Assembly: GCA_022829145.1 (NCBI GenBank)
Contig: CM040750.1
Span: forward strand, 1,684,501-1,748,500
DNA: 64,000 bases
Direction: 5' to 3'
Origin: Albula goreensis
Lineage: Eukaryota; Chordata; Actinopteri; Albuliformes; Albulidae
The translations under genes were made by a program, and so were the position numbers. Below, piece after piece: positions 24,284 through 34,140 of the stretch. The stretch's first letter is position 1. Every line of letters starts with the position of its first letter. Below the pieces are notes generated by a model. It saw only the letters and a program-made list of their open reading frames with translations, did not search any database and had not been told where the DNA came from.

Positions 24284-25130
24284 CAGTACTAAAGCTATGG
24301 AACCTTCATGAGTCCAATGCTGTCATACTCCAGTTTCACACATCATCAAAGCAATTCAGTACTAAAGCTATGGAACCTTCATGAGTCCAATGCTGTCATA
24401 ATCCAGTTTCACACATCATCAGTTTCACACACACATCATCAAAGCAATTCAGTACTAAAGCTATGGAACCTTCATGAGTCCAATGCTGTCATACTCCAGT
24501 TTCACACATCATCAAAGCAATTCAGTACTAAAGCTATGGAACCTTCATGAGTCCAATGCTGTCATACTCCAGTTTCACACATCATCAAAGCAATTCAGTA
24601 CTAAAGCTATGGAACCTTCATGAGTCCAATGCCGTCATACTCCAGTTTCACACATCATCAAAGCAATTCAGTACTAAAGCTATGGAACCTTCATGAGTCC
24701 AATGCCGTCATACTCCAGTTTCACACATCATCAAAGCAATTCAGTACTAAAGCTATGGAACCTTCATGAGTCCAATGCCGTCATACTCCAGTTTCACACA
24801 TCATCAAAGCAATTCAGTACTAAAGCTATGGAACCTTCATGAGTCCAATGCCGTCATACTCCAGTTTCACACATCATCAAAGCAATTCAGTACTAAAGCT
24901 ATGGAACCTTCATGAGTCCAATGCCGTTTCACACATCATCAAAGCAATTCATACTCCAGTTTCACACATCATCAAAGCAATTCAGTACTAAAGCTATGGA
25001 ACCTTCATGAGTCCAATGCCGTCATACTCCAGTTTCACACATCATCAAAGCAATTCAGTACTAAAGCTATGGAACCTTCATGAGTCCAATGCCGTCATAC
25101 TCCAGTTTCACACATCATCAAAGCAATTCA
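24284..25130. repeat. 73-bp tandem repeat, about 11.6 copies
   Basis: The unit begins CAGTACTAAAGCTATGG and ends CATCATCAAAGCAATT; the period measured between successive ACCTTCATGAG motifs is 73 bp. Early copies read CCAATGCTGTC and later ones CCAATGCCGTC, so the array splits into two variant blocks at about 24630. Copies near 24420-24440 and 24925-24960 are rearranged or partial. Frames of 60-80 codons are artefacts. The array abuts a SINE at its right end. Confidence 0.97.
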
Positions 25131-25134
25131 TTCA

Positions 25135-25330
25135 GCAGAGGCTCTTGTGCAGAGCAGTGTGCACTTTCTGTTTTTACACACTATCCATTTACACTGCTGG
25201 GTATAATTACTGAAGCAATTCAATCAAGTACGTTGCTCAAGAGTACAATGGTAATGCTGGGAGGTGAACCTGCCACCTCTGGGTCATAAGCCCAGATCCC
25301 TAACCTTCATACTATGCTATAGCCCAACAG
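25135..25330 (-). mobile_element. tRNA-derived SINE, minus orientation
   Basis: Read on the minus strand, 25329-25256 gives a tRNA-like head: an A-box-like ATAGCATAGTATGAAGG and a B-box-like GGTTCACCTCCC. The rest (ACACTGCTGGGTATAATTAC, then GTTGCTCAAGAGTACAATGG on the plus strand) matches a body I recognise from widespread fish short repeats. The plus-strand order of body, then reversed B box, then reversed A box fixes the orientation. Mutations in both boxes suggest an inactive copy. No name is assigned because a library search was not possible. The left boundary is uncertain because the 73-bp array runs into it. Confidence 0.65.
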
Positions 25331-25454
25331 CAGGGGAGCAAGCGCTGATTAGAGGGGAGGTGCATCGCTCAGTAAAGACACGCTTTGAGCACCTGCCATG
25401 TCGTCAGCAGGAGCGAACGCAATGGAATCTGAAGGAGCCATGCCCCATTTAGAC

Positions 25455-25880
25455 ACTTCACCTTCTCTCATGCCCTGGCCCAGTGCAGCTGGACACGTTA
25501 TCAGCCATGATAATCCACCAAGCTTCTCTTTATCATGTTACATAGGGGCTTCGCTTTTTAATTAAAGCCCATGTTTCACTTCATTTCACTTCTCATATTT
25601 ACCAAGCCAGTGGGAGGGCGAGCGAGACAGCAGGCTGTCTTCATGGGAACCCGTCTGGAGATTTGAGAGGCCATTACGGTGCAGACTGTCAAACACGCTC
25701 CTCGGAACAAGCATCATCACTGATCACACAGTGCCATTAACAATGCGCACTTCCTCCCTCCATAATTGGCCTTGTTTGTCATTTTTAGCCCAGTGTTGGC
25801 TTCATGTTTGCTTATGCCTTTTAAAACACACTTTTGCCATAATTGGACTGTGCTCTGAATACCTAATGTAGAGTGGGGTA
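25455..25880. promoter_or_regulatory. Candidate conserved non-coding element
   Basis: Complex, repeat-free block with TAATTA at 25559-25564 and ATAATTGG cores near 25763 and 25841. CATTAACAATGCGC near 25734 is SOX-like (ACAATG). No open frame of note. Confidence 0.42.
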
Positions 25881-27255
25881 ATCAAAAATATTCAAATGGA
25901 AATATGACAATCAAGTACAAAAAATTCAAATCACCAACCAAAATCAGATGAAGCAAAACAAAGCACAAAGGATGAGAAAAAAAAGAAAAATAACATAGGG
26001 ATGTTCAGCAGATCCAGCTGAATACACACAGAATTTCTATTAAAAATGTAAAAATGACATTTATTTTATATTCCATCTGGTGAGGGATGTATATTATGAA
26101 GTGAGATTAAACTCAGTAAAGAGATTAAATTCATTGAATTGTTTTCCAGAGGAAAGTTTCTGTAATGTATTTTGGACTGTACCAAATTTCATATTAACAA
26201 GAGTTTTATAAAGGCTTAAAATGTTTAATGTTTAATCACATGTTCAAGAAAAATAAAGCAATTTGTTTCCCAATTGAGAAATGTTGGTAATATAAGATTG
26301 CTGTTTGTTTTGTTACAAAACAATACATTGGTGAAAATTCTTATTTAATCTGATTTCAGTTTCACTTTGCAAAAAGGAGATTTTTGATAATGGCCATGTG
26401 CTCACACTATACCTAAAAACACCAAGGTTATGAGTAGCCTACAGTAAGAACTTTTCAGTTGCAGGGCAGATACAGTCAACGGAGCAACTTACAAACCTTA
26501 AATTTGATGCAATATTATTTTTTTCCCCACTTTATTTATGCTTGACTCAATTGAAACATTAGGCCACTTGTTGGATGTTAATTTGAAACCTTGTGATCAC
26601 AGTAATTTCTTCAGCATTGTCCATTCACTGCTGCAGCACTTTTACTCAAACTTGAAGCGCTTTTCTTTTGGGAATTCAATGCTATGACATTTCTACATAA
26701 TGTTGTGTTAAGGTCAAGGTTCAGTATGTTTCAAGACCCATTCCACCATTGTTTAATCAAGTAGTTAGCTATTCAAATAAAGATATTTTAAAATGTCCTT
26801 TCTTTGCATTTCATGAAGTGCCTCATTCCCAAACAGACCCAATTGACCTGTTAAAGACAAAAGCACAATGTTTGAGCATGAACTTGTTAGATCCTTCAGA
26901 CTGACTGCCAGGTAATCGGGGCTGGTGAAGTAGGTGGGGAGGATGAGTGTGTTTGTGCGTATCTTCACTGTAGAGATCACTCATCAACCTGTATTGTTCT
27001 TTAGCTCACACTGGTGTAATGAGGTTTGACGGACTGGGGTGTGAGGGTCCCTGCAGGAGACTGTCTTACCATGCCCACTGCTTTGTGCTCCCACCGAGAT
27101 ATGGACCTCTTCCGCAAGGGTGGTCACAATTTTCACTGAGATTATGATCACCCCTGCTGACACCCTGACCAGGGTGAACTGAGACTCTCGCCACTTTCAC
27201 TGAGATTCTGACCCCCCCAAAGACTGTATGATCTCGCAGAGATCTTGTCTGTACT
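25881..27255. other. AT-rich DNA, no gene seen
   Basis: Very AT-rich to about 26780. From about 27040 to 27250 it is GC-richer, with a loosely repeated TTTCACTGAGATT motif (two copies about 60 bp apart). This may be an older repeat into which the hAT element at 27256 inserted. Confidence 0.45.
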
Positions 27256-28406
27256 CAGTGGCATCGTGCCAATCAATTTAGGTGGGTATGTGCCCACCCG
27301 ATATTTTGTAAAAATGTATAAATTAATTATTCAATCAATCAGCAGTCAGAGTAACCCAGCCTAGGTTTAGCTGAAATGAGCAAGCTTCCTCTACCAGATC
27401 ACACCTCTTAATCCCCATCCCCCATCATTCCATCTTCTACCGATAACTACACATCATCCACTTGTTCATCTCACGTTCCAGCGGTAGTAAACAAGGTTAG
27501 CTTTCCTTAACTGTTTACAATTGCTAGCCAAGCAAATGTGCTACTGCAAAAATAAGTCAACTGAATCATTTCTGTGTTGTCCCACAGACATATGCTGTAG
27601 TAGCCTAAATCTGTCAAAATACATCATGCACATATGTCTACTTGGCTAGCTATTTAATCAATATGCTAGCACAGACATACTGTGAAGCTCCATTTTTAAC
27701 TTACATTAATGTGAGCTAGCTAACATTAGCCAGCAAGGTCTCCCATCCTTAGTTATAAGAGCAGTCCAGATACAGCTCATTTGCGAGTTTGTAGTTTTGC
27801 CCGTACCAATTGCACTGTCCAGTGCTTGCTAGCTAGCCACAAACACCAACACAATAGCAACTGTAAATGGCTGCATGGTTTGGTATCTACATTATTACAT
27901 GGTGTGTTTTTGCCAATTAATTTATGCGCCAGTTATTTTTTGTGAACGTTTGATTGTTCTGTGTACCTTGTTCTATTTTCCAGTCTGATGGAAACAGTAG
28001 CCTATGTAGTAATTTTCCACAGGGCACATATGGAATTTGTCAGTAACTCATCCCGTCATCATCCCCTCAGTAACTATTTTATATTATTTCCATTGGTAGA
28101 ATGAAGCAGACAAAGTTAGAGGTGTTTTATGGATTAAAAAATGACAGGACAGGACAAGGCAGATTTGGACTCAACAGAAGATGCTCCTGAAGATTCATGC
28201 TCCAGCAAGGGGCATCTATGTGGCATGCTGTTCAGGTTAGATTTAAAAAAAAAAAAACCACCAACAACAAACTTTGTGTTAGTGGGTCTATGAAGTTTCA
28301 AGAACATTAATATGTGCGAATATGTGCATTTCTTATGTCTTGTGTGTGGTTTTGAACATGTCCAAAAATGCTCTCACCCACAAATTTGGTTTGCATGACG
28401 ACCCTG
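27256..28406 (+). mobile_element. Decayed hAT-superfamily DNA transposon, 1151 bp
   Basis: The left end reads CAGTGGCATCGTGCC and the right end, on the minus strand, CAGGGTCGTCATGC. Over the first 32 columns the two ends agree at about 23, with one gap, and both carry an inner GTGGGT. Both match the CAG-starting hAT terminal class. Flanking octamers TCTGTACT (27248-27255) and TCTGCTCT (28407-28414) agree at 6 of 8 bases, as expected for an old 8-bp target duplication. The interior holds CTAGC-rich DNA (27510-27850) and a broken N-terminal coding remnant (28101-28230). At this size it cannot encode a full transposase. Confidence 0.6.
28101..28230 (+). pseudogene. Frameshifted transposase N-terminus remnant inside the hAT copy
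   Basis: An ATG opens MKQTKLEVFYG, similar in style to the MKR.KI..FF start of many hAT/ZMYM-like transposases. The frame hits a stop after about 30 codons. After about residue 20 the +1 frame continues with an acidic, Ser-rich linker (DLDSTEDAPEDSC), also usual in these proteins. An AG acceptor-like site (TCCATTGGTAG) precedes the ATG. The reading is suggestive, not proven, and no DDE or hAT dimerisation domain remains. Confidence 0.35.
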
Positions 28407-30029
28407 TCTGCTCTCACCCAAACCCTAGGCATCTCCACCCAAGATTGTGACTGGTCCCAGCTGAGATTCTAAGCACTCACATTGAGAATAACTGTTCCCA
28501 CTGATCAATGTCAGTTTTAGAAATAAAGACAAGAACTTCCAAAAAAAAAAGTTGAGGTAGCCATGGCACATCAAGGGATGTTGACTTATACCTGTACCAG
28601 GTGGGCTTTGTTGAACATGTTCTTATTTGATAGTCCTCAGTTCTTAGTTTTTGATGGACCATTGGGTTAGTGTTGAGGTATTAGGCCCATTACCACTGTC
28701 CATGGTAAGCATGGCGCTTACCAACACTCTTGTGGTTTCACAGCAGCCCTGCAATATCACATTTTCATGTGCACACTTGGCTGTCCACCCATCACCCCCC
28801 CCCCAGATTTGCTCCAATTACCGCCATCACAGCCACTCTTTTCGTCACCCTGTGTTTCACACGGAAACGTGGGTGACAGCCTGCGAAGTCCACACCGTTG
28901 CGGCATATTTCCAGCGGAGGGCCGTGATAGCAGTGTGTGCAAGCCGTGATAGCAGTGTGTGCAAGCACGGGAATAAACATAAAACAGCCTCCCGCTTCCC
29001 GCGTTGACTGCAGCTCAGTGTGCTCCCACTCTGAATATGTTCTTTCAGCTGCACAGCAAGCATTTTCCTTTTTCCAAAAAAAAAAAAAAATAATTAAAAA
29101 ACAAGATGCTTACCGAGGCGGCGGCAGCCTTTGAAAAATATAAATGTCTTTGTAATACTCCAGTACTTTAGCTTCAGCCTTGCATGCTTTATTCAAGGTT
29201 ATTCGGATGCCTTGTGTTTAGAGAGTGTCAGAAAGCTTATAAGGTGCATAATTGGAGACATGTGGACTGACATACATGTTAGACATTGGCAGTATGGCTG
29301 CATAGATCTCATAAAGAAAAGAACATTTCAAACAATATCATGTCAGACAAACTGTGTGATGAAGTTTGTCAGGTGAGGGTGACATTTACAAGCTCTATTA
29401 AAGAGAAAACCAGTTCAACATGGCTCAGATGAAAGCAATGAAAAATGCACATGAAAGGAAAAGTGTTCACAAACGCTGAGAGCTGGAGATTTTTAATTGC
29501 AGAAGCCTTCTTGATTAAATGGAAGATGGAGGACCGTAGAGCAACATTTACCAATTGATAGTCACTTTTGTTTGGCTGGGTCTAAGGAACTCTGATTTTA
29601 CTTACAAAGCTGAGGACAGAAGTGTGTGTCTATCACTTTTACCAGGTTTAGTCTTTCTGTCTTGGGAGGGTTGCCATTTTAACTAGAAGCAATTTGCAGA
29701 ACATGAACCATCATATCTGTTTAAATTAAAATCCAAAAATGCCCATTCCTGGTTATGGGTGTTTCTGCAATTCCCATTAAAATTACATACTACATGTGAA
29801 GTATGCCATATTTGATTAATTTAGTAATGCAATTTAGAATTTAGAAAAGCAAACCTATTCTTTGGACACAAGGCTCCTAGGACCTGCCTTCAGGTGATAC
29901 CTTTTCATGTTCTTGAATTTTCATACTTCATGCGCATAAGATTGGTTTGATTACATCTGGTTTAAATATGAGTCCTGTTTGATTGCATAGCATATGCCCT
30001 GAAAGAGGCTAGGCATGTTTGATTAAATC
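28407..30029. other. Unique DNA, no gene seen
   Basis: The patch at 28790-28970 is GC-richer with many overlapping short frames on both strands (60-118 codons) and a 22-bp duplication. None resembles a known protein. An A run lies near 29078-29091. Confidence 0.5.
28921..28964. repeat. Perfect 22-bp tandem duplication
   Basis: Two identical copies of a 22-bp unit beginning GCCGTGATAGCAGTGTGTGC. Confidence 0.95.
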
Positions 30030-30380
30030 TCAGCATGAGTCACACTATATTAAATGGCAGCACTGCATGGATTTCACTTTGTGATAATGGCATTTCACAG
30101 GTTGTGTGATTCATACACAGCCATGATATCAGAGGAAGTAAAGCTTTGGTGGATATCTGTCCTGGCAAGGAGGTCTCTGTTTAACACAGCATGTTGTCCT
30201 GCCTTCCTTCTTAATCAAAGCAAACCCCAGCTTTCTGGCATCTCAATGGAACTGTCTCATGAACAAGTCAGCTCAAAGCTGAAGCTTCAATTACATTCCT
30301 CCGACTCCTACCTGAGGGAGTTTTACCAGCTGAAAGTCTTTCTAATAGATTTCAAACATCAGGGATTATTTTAATAACCT
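30030..30380. promoter_or_regulatory. Candidate conserved non-coding element
   Basis: Complex balanced sequence containing a 106-codon frame (30054-30374) that matches nothing I know. A donor-like CATCAG|GTAAGC follows about 50 bp downstream (junction at 30432). A non-coding RNA exon cannot be excluded, but no acceptor stands out; a CNE is the simpler reading. Confidence 0.3.
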
Positions 30381-31189
30381 GAAGAGATTGAAATACCTGA
30401 TGGGAAAGCATTTCTCCTTCAATTACCATCAGGTAAGCGCTGTTGGGGGTTGGGGGGGGCTGCTTTGGTTTGGAATTCTCCAAGCTTGTCCAAGGCTCGC
30501 GTTGAGTGTTGAGGATAGGGGCTGTCTCATGGGTTATGGTTCAGCCGTGAGTCATAGTGACTTATTATGGGGAGGTGAATGAGCGTCCTGAACCCTCAGC
30601 CTGAGAGAATGGAAAACCCCACTGTCAGGAGCCACACGTGTGATATCTTCATACAGCGGAGATGGGAGATAACATCCATCAAACAGCATAGATCCCTGTG
30701 ATAGGGGGCTGGCAGCTCCGCCATGAGCTACAGCTCTGATGTTTCATTAAAGGCAGTCGAGGGGGACATTTACACCAGGAACACACCACGCAAGGGGGGA
30801 GCTAACCTAGGCACCATTGCACCCACGATGGGAAAGGCAACAACCAGAGCGCTGCTTTTATGTGCAAATGTTGATCAAAGAGGAAGAGGGCAGTTATGGG
30901 AGTCCTGTGGCAGTACAGTACGTTTTTTGAGCAGGCTTCCTTCTTAGAATAGAGACAAAAATACACACTGGAAAAATGCAAGTGGAAAACATGGAATTTT
31001 GGTTAAGTAGCACTGGGGGTGCTAGCCACCCTCCCCATGCCCCCACTGAACTCCCATCACCACACAGAAGTCACAGAGATGCAAGAATTGACCAAATCAA
31101 ACCTTTAACATAGCTATATTACTTTTGGTGTGTATTCTGGAAAAGGTCTTGGTATTTGCTTTACACAACATTCCGACAAGACAGATACG
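30381..31189. other. Unique DNA, no gene seen
   Basis: Moderately GC-rich with G runs around 30444-30460. Short frames only. Confidence 0.45.
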
Positions 31190-31450
31190 GGGACGGTAAT
31201 TCAGACAGCTTACACAACATTACGCCCCAGGTGGTGCGGGTCAGAGCGCGATGTGGGTCACCAGCGTAATTAGCTTCATCGTCTCCGCGCGGTCGTGGCA
31301 CATCGCGCAGACGGCAGACGCGCTCCGGGTTTCCCCCGGCGCACACACGCGTGTGCGCGGAGACGCATGTTCGCCCTGATGCGAGGGGACAGTTGTGTCA
31401 TACCTGCTGGCTCGCTGCCACCCGCCGGCCGAGGCAGGCCTCCCTCTTCG
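31190..31450. promoter_or_regulatory. CpG-rich island
   Basis: By far the densest CpG cluster of the window, with roughly 30 or more CpGs in 260 bp, against AT-rich CpG-poor surroundings. It contains a 21-bp alternating purine-pyrimidine run (31339-31359). CpG islands mark promoters or developmentally regulated enhancers. I see no TATA box or first exon beside it, and the three overlapping minus frames (61-85 codons) look like GC artefacts. Confidence 0.55.
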
Positions 31451-31700
31451 TGAAGCATTAAATCCACCATGGCTGGGTGGCATAAACAAATAAATCAAAG
31501 GGAGACAGGGGAGGAGAAGGCAATTGTGAGGGTTTAGCGCTAATCGCTCACCCGCTTAATAGCACTGCTGAAAAATTAATCATGTTGAGTCGCTGAGAGA
31601 ATCACCCTAACTATAATTGTACCAGTCAATACTCCCCACATTATAAGACGCTGGCTACGCTTTAATGTGCTTGAGTCCCTCAGGGTTCAACCAAAGTGCT
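31451..31700. promoter_or_regulatory. Candidate conserved non-coding element next to the CpG island
   Basis: Contains a TCF/LEF-like ATCAAAG (31494-31500), CAATTGTGAGGG, TTTAGCGCTAATCGC and AAAAATTAATCATG. No open frame. Together with the CpG island it forms one continuous complex block. Confidence 0.4.
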
Positions 31701-31879
31701 AATATCCAAATAATATTTCTGAAATGGGATGTGGGTTGTCGTTCTTTGAAAATTTCCAGGTGAGGATTTCTAAAAAATACATGCTAACAGTCATATGGAT
31801 ATTACAGATCATGGCCCAGGAAAATGAAGGGGTGATCAGTTGTGTTTAAAATAAATAACAGTATTGAAACATGGCCCCT

Positions 31880-32230
31880 TTTTTGGCAGTGTCTCAGACT
31901 GTCTTCCGGATGATGTTTGGAGTGTTTTGAAAGCCCCTTGACACGGCTCGGGTTACACACATTCCCAGTGACGCGCACAGACGGCTGACTGCTTGAGGTG
32001 CAAAAGATTTGAAGCACTGCTCATTATGTTTATTATGGAAATTAGTCTCTACCAAAGCTGGTGGGGCGTGGAAGAGATTTGCATAATGTTTATGCAAGGG
32101 GCTCCTATAAATGTGTGTCTTAAAGTATTTAGAGTGATTACTCGGAGAATCAGTGAAGACCCAAGATTAACTGTGAGAGGGGTAGAGGTAAACCTGTACC
32201 CGTATAGTCTAAGGATTTGGAAATGAAGCT
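31880..32230. promoter_or_regulatory. Candidate conserved non-coding element with POU octamer
   Basis: A perfect octamer ATTTGCAT at 32077-32084 is followed after 7 bp by TATGCAA (32091-32097). CTATAAATG lies just beyond, at about 32106. Short frames on both strands are unrecognised. Confidence 0.4.
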
Positions 32231-34041
32231 TTGCATGTGTGTTTACAAAGTGTTATACAGATGGTTGCATCTGAAATAGACACCACTGTCCTGTTTTGGT
32301 TAATTTGATAAAATGAGGCATGGGTATACAGGAGGTACCAATGGACTGGGGTTAACAAGCTAGTGCAATAGCATAAGTGAAACAAAATGGGTGAGAAGAT
32401 GTCTGGTTGTCTTAGAAGCTTTTAAGGTACAACTAATACAGTGTGAAGGAACACCAATAGGGATTTCACACAGAAAAATAGGAATCCCACTTCACAGTAC
32501 CTGTCCACAGTCTCTACCATAATCCATTCACTACTAATCTGTTCATCTATTTAAATCTTCAAGTAAATCTACTCTAATCTGATATGAACCTGAATAATGT
32601 TTGTTTAACAATAAAAGCTTGAGGTAGTGTTTGGTACTGCTGGATTGGAATATACTGGGAGAATTGTGAGAACTTTTACAATATCAAATTCAATATGGAA
32701 ATATGGACATAACTTAACAGCATGAATAATCCTGGTCATATCAAGCATTAAATTATATCAATTTTAAATTGCATTTATAAAACAAAATTATGAAACACAC
32801 TATTCAAGCTGCCTGTAGCTGTCTTTCCCACCATAATGGCATACATTATAATCATAATATATACACATTAAAGTATACACATGATAGAATTTTCACAATG
32901 TGACCAGTCTAAAGAAGTGTTTTGTTTTGTATGTTCAAGTTACATAAATTATAAAGAGACCAATCAACTGCTCACAAATGATCCAATAATGTGGTTCTTC
33001 CAGGTCACATGATGGCTGGTACTGCTCTCTTCTTCACAACCCACAGTCTGAAAAGTCATTCATGAACATGCACCAAACGATCCTGAAATTCAGCCACATC
33101 TTTTTTTAAAGTCAGCATGGACTGATTTAGTTTTGCAGAGTGTTTATGATTATGACTATATAAATCTATCACATTTACCACCTCAGGACTTCCAGAGTTT
33201 AGAGTCAGTGTCGTCTCATTTAGGAGTTGAAATATCACTTTTTAAAAGACAGATATTTGTGGATTTCATTCCCAAGCACGAAGCTGAATAATTTACAAAC
33301 ATATGTTGAATTCTCACAATGGTCAACATATGGCGTTTTAAAAAAATGATTTACTGTAAATTTAGACAAAACCATAGTTTTTTTTTATCCCTCTCTTCCA
33401 TCTGTTCCTGCAGCATTGTACTGCTAATACCAATGCACACCCATCTGGGAGATATTATAACTACAGAATGAGCCTGCAACATCTAACGACCGTCATAATC
33501 GCGGACATAAAACATGTCGACGTGAGTCAAAGTCTCAGGGTTCAGGGGAAATGTAGCAAAAACAGGCAACAGGACCGCAAGTAGAGGGGTGATCCTCACT
33601 TCAGTGGGACTAATGAGAAAGGCTACCCATAGCCTGGCCCACTAACCTAGCTCAAACCACCAGGAGAACGTAGGGACACTGTGTACTCACTGCCAACAAG
33701 ACAGGCCATTTAAGAGACGAAGGAAAACCAGAGCATCCACTACAGACCCTTGGTATACTCTGCTCCCTAACACCCTGATTTGGTTGCTGGGTATCATTCA
33801 CTGTGTGGAAACAGCAGTCCTACAGGATCTTTGTCAGAGGTCCTATGCACATGTTGCCTTACCCCAAAGTTATGTTTGTTTGAAGTCAGGGGTAGTATTC
33901 TGGAAAACTTACTCCTGCCATTTCTACCTCAAGACAAGCACTCAAAATGCAAAAACTATTCAACAGCCCTCTGATGTTGATTCAAAAGAACCAATCACAA
34001 GGAACTCGACTGCCATCCTTGATCCATCCATAGCTTATGAT
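32231..34041. other. AT-rich unique DNA, no gene seen
   Basis: Very AT-rich between 32500 and 33400. The 33480-33760 patch is GC-richer and could be an old repeat, but no ends were identified. Confidence 0.45.
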
Positions 34042-34140
34042 TAGAGATGGAAAGATAATTAGAATCAGCTGGTGTTGTGCATGGGTGGAGCAAACACATG
34101 GTCACACTTTTACTTTCTGAAGCCAGGTCTTCCACCTCTG
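34042..34140. mobile_element. Short hAT-like MITE, about 99 bp
   Basis: The ends are inverted: the left reads TAGAGATGGAAAG and the minus strand of the right reads CAGAGGTGGAAGA. The inner parts (AGTAAAAGTGTGACC on the minus strand; ATAATTAGAATCAGCTGG on the plus) match a short element I recognise as frequent in fish genomes. TGATTA occurs on both sides, but a clean 8-bp duplication is not visible. Confidence 0.5.

Noticed and set aside
24284-25130. CRISPR-like direct repeats
   Set aside because: The 73-bp copies are contiguous with no unique spacers, and the genome is eukaryotic in character.
25256-25330. Functional tRNA gene
   Set aside because: A- and B-box-like motifs are degenerate, no full cloverleaf can be drawn, and the adjoining body identifies a SINE.
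31161-31498. Minus-strand frames (61-85 codons) in the CpG island as a first exon
   Set aside because: Arg/Pro/Ala-rich frames arise readily in CpG-rich DNA. No donor site or conserved peptide was seen.
33781-34140. Longer transposon starting at CAGAGGTCC (33835) and ending at 34140
   Set aside because: The left sequence diverges after CAGAGGT and the flanking octamers do not match; the 99-bp element explains the right end better.
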